Assembly: GCA_027023915.1 (NCBI GenBank) | Contig: JALVUB010000263.1 | Coordinates: forward strand, 1 to 19,340 | Reading direction: 5' to 3' | Source: Sedimenticola sp. | Lineage (GTDB): Bacteria; Pseudomonadota; Gammaproteobacteria; Chromatiales; Chromatiaceae | DNA: 19,340 nucleotides | Shown: piece by piece, positions 12,688 to 19,340 of the stretch | Layout: every line of letters begins with the position of its first letter | Numbering within the stretch: position 1 is the first letter of the stretch | The notes under the pieces: generated by a model | Told to the model about the DNA's origin: nothing | What the model saw: the letters and a program-made list of their open reading frames with translations, nothing else | Databases searched by the model: none | Translations under genes and position numbers: made by a program

Positions 12688-14486
12688 AGCGGCTTTTCGT
12701 CCTTTTGCTGCTGCTTCCCCTGCTGGCCCGTGCCGAAGCGCCCAGCCCCCTTGCCCAAAGCTCCTCTCCCTATCTGCGGATGCATGCAGACGATCCGGTG
12801 CACTGGCACTCCTGGGGCCGCGAGGTGCTGGAACTGGCGCGCCGCACCGGCAAGCCCATCTATATCTCCAGCGGCTATTTCTCCTGCCACTGGTGCCATG
12901 TGATGCAGCGCGAAAGCTACAAAAACCCTGAGATCGCCCGGCTTCTCAACCAGTGGTTCATTCCGGTAAAGGTGGATCGTGAGCTGGCCCCCGCCCTTGA
13001 TGACCACCTCATCGATTTCGTCCAGCGTACCCGGGGCAGTGCCGGTTGGCCCCTCAATGTCTTTCTCACCCCGGAAGGCTATCCCATCGCCGGCATGAGT
13101 TATCTGCCGCCGGATCGGTTCCGCATTGTGCTGGAGCGGATGCAAAAGCTCTGGAGCAGCCGGCGGGAAGAGGTCACCAAGCTGGCAAGGCAGGCGTTGA
13201 CGGTACTGCAACAAACGCGCGCCGGGGAGAAGAACGGCGGCGAAAAAATCGACCCGGCAGCCCTGCGGAAAGCCTTTGTCGACGCCGCGCTCAAACTGGC
13301 GGACGAGCTGGACGGCGGATTTGGTCAGCAGGCCAAGTTTCCCATGGCGCCGCAACTGGATGCCTTGTTGCAACTGGCATCGGGGAACAAGAAACTGGCC
13401 GCTTTTTTGCGACTCACACTGGACCAGATGGCCAGCCGTGGTCTGCGGGATCACCTTGGCGGTGGTTTTTTCCGTTACACCATTGATCCTCAATGGACCC
13501 GGCCCCATTACGAAAAAATGCTCTATAGCCAGGCCCTGCTCGCCATCCTCTATCTGGAGGGAGCGGACAAGCTGAAGCAGCCTGGCTATCGCCGGGTGGC
13601 TTTCGACACCCTAGATTTCGTGTTGCGTCATATGAAGAGCGGGACGGGGGGTTACGTGGCCAGCTTTTCCGCTGTGGATGGCAACGGCGTGGAGGGCGGC
13701 TATTACCTTTGGCGCAAGGAAGAGCTGAAGCGGCTGTTTACCGAGGACGAACTGCCGCTGGTGCTGAGCCATTGGCGTTTTGTCGCCTGGAAAGAGGGCA
13801 GGGAAAAGGCACTGCCCCTTGCCGGCGAGCCGGCGTCGGTTCTTGCCCGGCGCGCGGGTTTGCCAGCGGGCGGGATGGCGGGCCGGCTGGAAAAGTTCCG
13901 TCAGCGCTTGTTGCGGGCGCGCGACCAGCGTGTCCTGCCGGTGGATGACAAGCAGCTTGCCGGCTGGAACGGCCTGTTGCTGGTGGCTTTCAGCCGCGCG
14001 GCCAGGGTGCCTGACGCTCAACGTTTCGCTCTGGCGGCGAAATCCCTCGCACATGTCTTGGTGGGGCGTCACTGGGATGGCAAAAATCTCTGGCGCACGC
14101 CGGCAGGGATCGAGGGTGCCGTTCCCGCCACCCTGCAAGACTATGCTTTTGTGGCCTGGGGGCTGACAGAGGAGGCCGCCTTGGAAGGAAAACAGAACTC
14201 GCCGCTGGCGGCCATCCTGATAGAGGCTGCCTGGCGCCGTTTTCACGGCCCACAGGGTTGGCGTGGCGCCAGCCAGCCCCTGTTGCCGGGAATGCCCACG
14301 GTTGAGGCTCAGGAAGATGGGGCCCTGCCGTCGCCGGTGGCCGTGCTGTTGCGCCTGTCGTTGCGACAGGGCGGAGAAGTGGCCGGAAAAGCACGGGAAT
14401 CCTTGGGACGGGCCGTTGCCCAGGTGCTTGACGATCCTTTCTGGTACGCCTCCACGATTCTGCCGTATCTCAAGCAGATGGATTGA
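12684..14486 (+). CDS. Exported thioredoxin-fold DUF255 (YyaL/SPATA20-like) protein
   Basis: A 600-residue protein with an N-terminal signal peptide (MKRLFVLLLLLPLLARAEA), so probably periplasmic; most YyaL relatives that I know of are cytoplasmic. Residues about 25-165 form the DUF255 thioredoxin-like domain: the family opening SSPYLRMHADDPVHWHSW, then the CxxC motif SCHWCH with Cys68 and Cys71, and GWPLNVFLTPEGYPI. The rest is an alpha/alpha-barrel like that of glycoside-processing enzymes, with RGLRDHLGGGFFRYTID and PHYEKMLYSQALLAILYLE as family markers. The reaction is unknown. Start GTG 12684 overlaps the tatC stop, so it is the fourth gene of the tat unit, although its signal peptide lacks twin arginines. 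Its last 17 bases overlap the end of the gene on the other strand. Confidence 0.9.
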   Translation: MKRLFVLLLLLPLLARAEAPSPLAQSSSPYLRMHADDPVHWHSWGREVLELARRTGKPIYISSGYFSCHWCHVMQRESYKNPEIARLLNQWFIPVKVDRELAPALDDHLIDFVQRTRGSAGWPLNVFLTPEGYPIAGMSYLPPDRFRIVLERMQKLWSSRREEVTKLARQALTVLQQTRAGEKNGGEKIDPAALRKAFVDAALKLADELDGGFGQQAKFPMAPQLDALLQLASGNKKLAAFLRLTLDQMASRGLRDHLGGGFFRYTIDPQWTRPHYEKMLYSQALLAILYLEGADKLKQPGYRRVAFDTLDFVLRHMKSGTGGYVASFSAVDGNGVEGGYYLWRKEELKRLFTEDELPLVLSHWRFVAWKEGREKALPLAGEPASVLARRAGLPAGGMAGRLEKFRQRLLRARDQRVLPVDDKQLAGWNGLLLVAFSRAARVPDAQRFALAAKSLAHVLVGRHWDGKNLWRTPAGIEGAVPATLQDYAFVAWGLTEEAALEGKQNSPLAAILIEAAWRRFHGPQGWRGASQPLLPGMPTVEAQEDGALPSPVAVLLRLSLRQGGEVAGKARESLGRAVAQVLDDPFWYASTILPYLKQMD

Positions 14487-16206
14487 GCGGTGGCAGCCCT
14501 TGTGTGTTGGGGCGCGCGTCACAACGGCGCAGCCGGATTGGGAAAAGCCTGGGTTTGATCTGGGCTTGAAAAGCGCGTTTCCAGGCTTCGAAATCTTTGA
14601 TGGGATGGCTGCCATAGTTGTGCCTCTCGAGCGCGGCAAGAAGCCGCTTGACCTCGGGTTCGTTGGCCCCCGGGTGACAGGCGGTAATGACCGTCGCCAG
14701 CTCCTTCAGGCTGGCGTTGGCCGCGGCGCTCAGGTGTTTGGCGGCAAGAATCCGCAAGGCGTGCTCCCAGGCCGCAGGGTCTTTTTCCCGGTCCACCGCC
14801 CGCAGGCAGTACCACAGTTTCCATGACACCGGCAGGCGGCGTCCGATCCAGGTTCGCAGGCGGTGAAGATGGCGGCGTGGCGAAAGATGTTGCGCCGTTT
14901 TTCGCAATGGCGCCAGCAGTTGCGCGCTCCGCTTTTCTGATGATTTAAGCGAGGGAAATCGTGGCAGCAGAGGGCCGCCGCGGCCAAAAATCACTTTCAG
15001 CCAGGCGAATATCATGACCAGGGCGGCCAACCCCAGGGGAAGCCAGAAATAGACGCCGAAACCACCGTTCCGATGATCTTCTGCCGGGTGTTTGTTTACA
15101 GGACCCGCCACCCGAAGCTGGCGCATGGGCACGCTGACGGTGGCCGGCTTGCCGGTACGCAGGTTCCACCATTGGATGGTGATTGCGGGCAGTGTGAGCC
15201 GGCCGCCATAGCGGGGCACCAGGGTAAAGCGTTCGGTGCGGCTGCCGATAAGGTCGAGCCCATTGCTGGAAACACGGCCTGTCGTGCTGCTCTCTCCGGG
15301 ATAGATATAGAAATCGTCGCTTTTCAACTGGTCGGCCACCGGGGGGAGCTGGCTTCCCAGGGCGCCCACCGCGCTGGTGGTGATCTCCAGGGTGATGGGT
15401 TCGCCCGCTTTGGCGTGTTGTTGGTTGCTCATCCGGGCTTCCATTCTCAAATCGTACAGCGGGAGCCAGGGGGTGACGCCGGAAACCGCCGGTTGCACAT
15501 AAAGGGTGATGCCGCGTTTGCCGGTGGCTTTGAAGGCGCGACCGTTGGCGTAGCGGCCAGACACCCTGGGCGGCGGGATCTCCAGGGTACCCGCGACCAG
15601 TGGAATCACCAGGTAGGTGTATTCGGTGACCAGGCCGGCATCCGCGCCCTGGGCGGAAGAGAAACTGGCGGGCCTTCCCAACTGGCGGAAAACCACGCCG
15701 TCGAGCTGGGGCAGGTCGGGCGAGGCTTCTCGCAGATTGCCGCTGCCGTGAATGCGAATACGGTAGATCAGGTTCTGCTGCACCAAGGGGCGACGTTCCG
15801 AAATGGTGGCGTCCACCCTGGGCGGTGTTGACGAGGCGTCCTGGGGTGACGGCACCTGGGGCATGCCTGGTTGAGGATAAGGACCGTTTTCACGATGGAC
15901 GTGGTAACTGTAGTGATAGCTGCCATCCGGCGAAACATATTCATAGCTGTAGCTGCTGGCGGGAGAGCCGCTGCTGTTCGGCGGCAGGCCGGCCCGGGGC
16001 GGCAGGGGGCGGTAACGGTAGCCCTGGGGTGTTTGTTGAGCGGCTTTTGCCTTTTTTGGGGAGTGGGAGGCGGAACCTTGCCGGCCTGGAACGGTTTGCG
16101 GAGCCGCTCCCGGCGGGTTTGGTGGGTAATAGGGCCAGATCCAGGGCGGTTGTGCGGCCGCCACGGTGGTTGCCAACAGCAGTGGCAGGAGGAAAAACCT
16201 TTTCAT
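14470..16206 (-). CDS. BatD-like exported membrane protein with aromatic/proline-rich N-terminus
   Basis: A 578-residue protein beginning at ATG 16206 with a signal peptide (MKRFFLLPLLLATTVAAA). Residues 20-130 are low complexity, rich in Pro, Tyr, Ser and Gln (PPWIWPYYPPNPPG, then a Ser-Tyr-His run). From 130 the sequence is like BatD: RVDATISERRPLVQQNLIYRIRI, VTEYTYLVIPLVAGTLEIPP, and repeated strands of the same type, e.g. TERFTLVPRYGGRLTLPAITIQWW. One transmembrane helix (about 384-408) is followed by a basic cytoplasmic helical region of 170 residues. BatD belongs to the Bacteroides aerotolerance group, normally encoded with a MoxR ATPase and VWA proteins BatA/BatB; none is here. No clear Shine-Dalgarno precedes the ATG. 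It converges with the DUF255 gene, overlapping 17 bp. Function is unproven even within the family. Confidence 0.8.
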   Translation of the reverse strand: MKRFFLLPLLLATTVAAAQPPWIWPYYPPNPPGAAPQTVPGRQGSASHSPKKAKAAQQTPQGYRYRPLPPRAGLPPNSSGSPASSYSYEYVSPDGSYHYSYHVHRENGPYPQPGMPQVPSPQDASSTPPRVDATISERRPLVQQNLIYRIRIHGSGNLREASPDLPQLDGVVFRQLGRPASFSSAQGADAGLVTEYTYLVIPLVAGTLEIPPPRVSGRYANGRAFKATGKRGITLYVQPAVSGVTPWLPLYDLRMEARMSNQQHAKAGEPITLEITTSAVGALGSQLPPVADQLKSDDFYIYPGESSTTGRVSSNGLDLIGSRTERFTLVPRYGGRLTLPAITIQWWNLRTGKPATVSVPMRQLRVAGPVNKHPAEDHRNGGFGVYFWLPLGLAALVMIFAWLKVIFGRGGPLLPRFPSLKSSEKRSAQLLAPLRKTAQHLSPRRHLHRLRTWIGRRLPVSWKLWYCLRAVDREKDPAAWEHALRILAAKHLSAAANASLKELATVITACHPGANEPEVKRLLAALERHNYGSHPIKDFEAWKRAFQAQIKPRLFPIRLRRCDARPNTQGLPPLNPSA

Positions 16207-16292
16207 AAGCCCATGGTAGGGAGCGGGAGAGGGCGGATCAAGGTTTGCGAGCCGCGGCGGCCACGATTCCAAAGCTTCCGCCAGTGTTCGTG

Positions 16293-16298
16293 TATAAT
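16293..16298 (+). promoter_or_regulatory. -10 element of the tRNA-Leu gene
   Basis: A perfect TATAAT is followed by the GC-rich discriminator CCCGGG, 38 bases before the mature tRNA. GC-rich discriminators are typical of stable-RNA promoters under stringent control. I cannot find a good -35 at 16-18 bp. Confidence 0.55.
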
Positions 16299-16336
16299 CC
16301 CGGGTTCGCCGCGGGCCGGTTGTCGGCCTGGAAAGA

Positions 16337-16421
<85 letters not shown>

Positions 16422-16467
16422 GTTTTGAATTTCTTTTTTGACGGAAAAGCTGTCGGAGAACGTGTAA

Positions 16468-17790
16468 ATGCAAGTTACGGTGGAATCAGGCGAGGGCTTG
16501 ACCAGGCGTCTGCAGGTGACCCTGCCGGCGGAGAAAGTGGACGAGGTGGTGAATGCGAAGCTCAAGGAGGCGGCGCGCACCATCCGCATGGATGGCTTCC
16601 GTCCCGGCAAGGTGCCGGTGCGGGTGGTCCGGCAGCGCTTCGGTGCCCAGATCCGTCAGGAAGCCTACGGGGAGCTGATCGAGTCCAGCTTTTATGAAGC
16701 GGTTACTCAGGAGAAGTTGGACCCCGTGAGCGAGCCCAGCATCGAGTTGAAAGAGGAAGCGGAGGATGGTGGTCTGGTTTACACCGCCAGTTTTGAGGTG
16801 ATGCCCGAGGTGACCCTCGCTGATCTGTCGGATCTGCGGATCAAGCGTCCGCGGGCGGAAGTGACCGACGCCGACGTGGACGCCATGATCCAGAAGCTGC
16901 GCGAGCAGCGCACCGAGTGGGTGGAGGTTGACCGCGAGGCCCGGGATGGTGATCGTCTGACCATCGATTTCAAGGGTTACATCGACGATGAACCTTTCGA
17001 GGGAGGCAGTGCCGAGGGGGTCAATCTGGTTCTCGGTTCCGGTACTCTGATTCCCGGTTTCGAGGAGGGTCTCGTTGGGGCCAAGGCGGGTGACGAGCGA
17101 ACCCTGGAGCTGAAGTTCCCCGACGATTACGGGGTTGAGGATCTTGCCGGCAAGCCCGCCCGCTTCGAGGTGAAGGTGAACACGGTGACCGAGCCCAAAC
17201 TGCCCGAGGTGGACGAGGAATTCATCCGCTCCCTGGGCGTGGAGGATGGCACCGAGGAGAGCCTGCGCGCCGAAGTGCGTGAAAACATGGAGCGGGAACT
17301 TAAGCAGAAGCTGAAGGCGCGCACCAAGGATCAGGTAATGGACGCCCTGCTGGAGAAACACGATGTAACAGCGCCCGCCGCCGTGGTGCGGCGCGAGGCC
17401 GAGTCGCTCAAGGAGCGGACCCAGGAAGATATGATACGCGCCGGCCAGCAGAGCAGCGTGGATCTGCCCGCCAGCATTTTCGAGCCCCAGGCCGAGCGCC
17501 GGGTGAAGCTGGGTCTCATTGTCAACGAGATCATCCGGGCCAACGACATGAAGGTCGATCAGGCGCGGGTGGACGAGGCCATTGCCGATCAGGCGGCCAC
17601 TTTTGAAGAGCCGGACGAGATCATCCAGTGGTACAAGGACAACCCTGAGGCGCGCCGGGCGGTGGAGAACGTGGTGCTGGAAGATCAGGTGGTGGACTGG
17701 GTGCTGGAACAGGCGCAGGTGGAGAACGAGCCGCTCACTTTTGATGAGCTGGTCAATGGCGTCGAGCCGGAGAAAAAAGATGAAAAGTGA
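16468..17790 (+). CDS. tig: Trigger factor
   Basis: Trigger factor is the ribosome-bound chaperone that meets nascent chains at the exit tunnel and also has peptidyl-prolyl isomerase activity. The 440-residue product has the ribosome-binding signature GFRPGKVP at 43-50 in the N-terminal domain. The FKBP-like domain is near 150-245 (GDRLTIDFKGYIDDEPFEGG through LIPGFEEGLVGAKAGDE). The long helical C-terminal chaperone arms run to the lysine/glutamate-rich end. ATG 16468 has a GGAG at 16454-16457. It lies 46 bp after the tRNA gene and overlaps clpP by 11 bp, the classic tig-clpP-clpX order. Confidence 0.97.
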   Translation: MQVTVESGEGLTRRLQVTLPAEKVDEVVNAKLKEAARTIRMDGFRPGKVPVRVVRQRFGAQIRQEAYGELIESSFYEAVTQEKLDPVSEPSIELKEEAEDGGLVYTASFEVMPEVTLADLSDLRIKRPRAEVTDADVDAMIQKLREQRTEWVEVDREARDGDRLTIDFKGYIDDEPFEGGSAEGVNLVLGSGTLIPGFEEGLVGAKAGDERTLELKFPDDYGVEDLAGKPARFEVKVNTVTEPKLPEVDEEFIRSLGVEDGTEESLRAEVRENMERELKQKLKARTKDQVMDALLEKHDVTAPAAVVRREAESLKERTQEDMIRAGQQSSVDLPASIFEPQAERRVKLGLIVNEIIRANDMKVDQARVDEAIADQAATFEEPDEIIQWYKDNPEARRAVENVVLEDQVVDWVLEQAQVENEPLTFDELVNGVEPEKKDEK

Positions 17791-18409
17791 TTTTTCAGCC
17801 ACCGGGCCCATGAACATCGGTCTGATCCCCATGGTGGTGGAGCAGACGGCGCGGGGTGAACGGGCCTACGACATCTATTCACGGCTGCTCAAGGAGCGGG
17901 TCATCTTTTGCGTCGGGCCCATTGAGGATCACATGGCCAATCTCATCGTGGCCCAGCTTTTGTTCCTCGAGTCCGAAAACCCAGACAAGGATATCCATCT
18001 TTACATTAACTCCCCTGGCGGTTCGGTGAGTGCCGGGCTGGCGATCTACGACACCATGCAGTTCATCCGCCCGGCGGTGAGCACCATGTGCATCGGCCAG
18101 GCGGCCAGCATGGGCGCGGTGCTGCTGGCGGCGGGCACCAAGGGCAAGCGCTTCTGCCTGCCACACTCGCGGGTGATGATCCACCAGCCTCTTGGTGGTT
18201 TTCAGGGGCAGGCCACCGACATCGAGATTCATGCCCGTGAAATCCTGCTCATCCGTGAAAAGCTCAACCGGATTCTTTCCCACCATACCGGCCAACCCGT
18301 GGAAAAAATCGGCGAGGACACCGAGCGCGACAACTTTATGAGCGCCGAGGAGTCCAAATCCTATGGATTGGTTGACGAAGTGTTGGTCGAGCGTCCCCGG
18401 GCGGAATAA
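17780..18409 (+). CDS. clpP: ATP-dependent Clp protease proteolytic subunit
   Basis: ClpP forms the double-heptamer serine protease chamber fed by ClpX or ClpA. The 209-residue protein carries the catalytic triad Ser110 (GQAASMG), His135 (VMIHQPLGG) and Asp184 (TERDNF). The core motif YINSPGGSVSAGLAIYDTMQ is also present. The start is ATG 17780 inside the 3' end of tig, preceded by GGAG 7-8 bases upstream; the frame is open further back only as a shadow of tig. An alternative ATG at 17810 would match the processed N-terminus MNIGLIPMV, and a short propeptide is normal for ClpP. An 11-bp overlap with tig indicates translational coupling. clpX follows after 292 bp. Confidence 0.97.
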   Translation: MKSDFSATGPMNIGLIPMVVEQTARGERAYDIYSRLLKERVIFCVGPIEDHMANLIVAQLLFLESENPDKDIHLYINSPGGSVSAGLAIYDTMQFIRPAVSTMCIGQAASMGAVLLAAGTKGKRFCLPHSRVMIHQPLGGFQGQATDIEIHAREILLIREKLNRILSHHTGQPVEKIGEDTERDNFMSAEESKSYGLVDEVLVERPRAE

Positions 18410-18701
18410 GCGCACAAAAAACAGGGTATAAAGAGCGGGAAAGGGCCTGTTTCTCTGCTGGCTCAATGCCTTGCAAACCCTGCCGCTAAAGATTCCGCCA
18501 TCCGGGCCGATCGTTCTTGTAAGCGAATGCGGGCTCTTGAGACCCACCTTGCATTTTCGGGGGTTGCCATGGCAACGGGTTCGGATATCATTGAATCGAA
18601 CCACCGAAAAAAGCCACGCGGCCCATGGGTCGTTATTTATCGAGATTGTACAAAGTCGTCCGGGGACGGCGGCCAGTCATCCATAGCAGGAACCAAGATC
18701 C
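18410..18701 (+). other. clpP-clpX intergenic region with a 14-bp palindrome
   Basis: A 292-bp gap without a convincing gene. The 71-codon frame at 18471-18686 has no recognisable protein features or Shine-Dalgarno. The main feature is GTTGCCATGGCAAC (18563-18576), a perfect 14-bp palindrome about 125 bp before clpX, which could be an operator. CTTGAG at 18535-18540 looks like a heat-shock sigma-32 -35, but no matching CCCCAT-type -10 is in place. I see neither a clear terminator after clpP nor a clear sigma-70 promoter for clpX. Confidence 0.5.
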
Positions 18702-19340
18702 ATGAGTGACAGGAAAAACGGCGACGAAGGCAAACTGCTCTACTGCTCCTTCTGCGGCAAGAGCCAGCACGAGGTGCGCAAGTTGATCGCTGGGCCTTCG
18801 GTATTCGTCTGCGACGAATGCGTGGAGCTGTGCAACGACATCATCCGCGAGGAGATGGAGGAGAGCGGCAACGAACAGCGTTCCCGCCTGCCCACGCCTC
18901 ACGAGATCAAGGCCGGCCTGGACAACTACGTCATCGGCCAGGAACAGGCCAAGCGGGTGCTCTCGGTGGCGGTTTACAACCACTACAAGCGGATGGACGC
19001 CCCCATGGGCAAGGATGACGTGGAGATCGCCAAGTCCAACGTCCTGCTCATCGGTCCCACCGGTTCCGGCAAGACCCTGTTGGCGGAAACCCTGGCGCGC
19101 ATGCTCAATGTGCCTTTTACCATTGCCGACGCCACCACCCTCACCGAGGCGGGCTACGTCGGCGAGGATGTGGAGAACATTATCCAGAAGCTGCTGCAGA
19201 AGTGCGATTACGATGTCGAAAAGGCGCAGACCGGCATCGTCTATATAGATGAGATCGACAAGATCTCGCGCAAGTCGGACAACCCCTCCATCACCCGTGA
19301 TGTCTCCGGCGAGGGGGTGCAGCAGGCACTGCTCAAGCTT
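18702..19340 (+). CDS. clpX: ATP-dependent Clp protease ATP-binding subunit ClpX, N-terminal half
   Basis: ClpX is the AAA+ unfoldase that recognises tagged substrates and threads them into ClpP. The first 213 codons are visible and the gene runs off the window. The N-terminal zinc-binding domain has Cys15, Cys18, Cys37 and Cys40 (YCSFCGKS ... VCDEC). The AAA+ module has Walker A GPTGSGKT at 118-125 and Walker B IVYIDEID at 179-186, plus TEAGYVGEDVENI in the pore-loop region. ATG 18702 has AGCAGGAA about ten bases upstream. Its relation to clpP is standard, but the 292-bp spacer suggests a second, clpX-specific promoter. Confidence 0.98.
   Translation, partial: MSDRKNGDEGKLLYCSFCGKSQHEVRKLIAGPSVFVCDECVELCNDIIREEMEESGNEQRSRLPTPHEIKAGLDNYVIGQEQAKRVLSVAVYNHYKRMDAPMGKDDVEIAKSNVLLIGPTGSGKTLLAETLARMLNVPFTIADATTLTEAGYVGEDVENIIQKLLQKCDYDVEKAQTGIVYIDEIDKISRKSDNPSITRDVSGEGVQQALLKL

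Noticed and set aside
16486..17832. 448-codon antisense frame opposite tig
   Set aside because: Same reason: trigger factor is certain and the antisense product has no recognisable features.
18471..18686. 71-codon frame between clpP and clpX
   Set aside because: No Shine-Dalgarno and no protein-like pattern; probably non-coding.

Overview
The window is a GC-rich (mostly about 60-65% by eye) chromosomal segment from a gammaproteobacterium. GuaA, TrhP, trigger factor, ClpP and ClpX read like close relatives of the Pseudomonas/Chromatiales versions. The gene order his-tatABC is one I associate with gammaproteobacterial sulfur oxidizers. A secreted Trp/Gly/Tyr-rich protein of the sulfur globule protein type at 5536-5883 points to an organism that stores sulfur. 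That last point is inference; no other sulfur gene is visible.

Layout. (1) 1-2334: 3' part of guaB, then guaA, the two-enzyme route from IMP to GMP, separated by a short palindromic element. (2) 2335-4542: a lower-GC cassette of three unrecognised genes; the last is a 397-residue Cys/His/Tyr-rich protein that looks like a duplicated V4R-type sensor fold. A G8 tract lies exactly where the second gene meets the third. The cassette ends at a clean hairpin (4571-4602). (3) 4637-6538: orphan mlaA lipoprotein gene, the monocistronic sulfur-globule-like gene with its own promoter, leader and strong terminator, then sixA. (4) 6559-11015: trhP (yegQ) overlapping hisB, followed by hisH, hisA, hisF and hisE. 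hisB carries an in-frame TAG exactly where a metal-binding glutamate should be, and hisI is absent from its usual place between hisF and hisE. (5) 11083-14486: tatA, tatB, tatC and a secreted thioredoxin-fold DUF255/YyaL-type protein, all tightly coupled; TatC carries an extra C-terminal domain of about 97 residues. (6) 14470-16206, minus strand: a BatD-like membrane protein overlapping the preceding gene tail to tail. (7) 16337-19340: tRNA-Leu(UAG), tig, clpP and the 5' part of clpX, the classic trigger factor-Clp protease cluster.

Most of the window is ordinary core genome. The parts worth a second look are the hisB amber codon with an otherwise intact downstream frame, the uncharacterised 2.1-kb three-gene cassette with its possible slippage junction, the TatC extension with a FimV-like helical tail, the inverted repeat that frames a perfect TATAAT upstream of hisB, and the isolated BatD protein. 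I see no CRISPR array, insertion sequence, transposase, integrase or phage gene.
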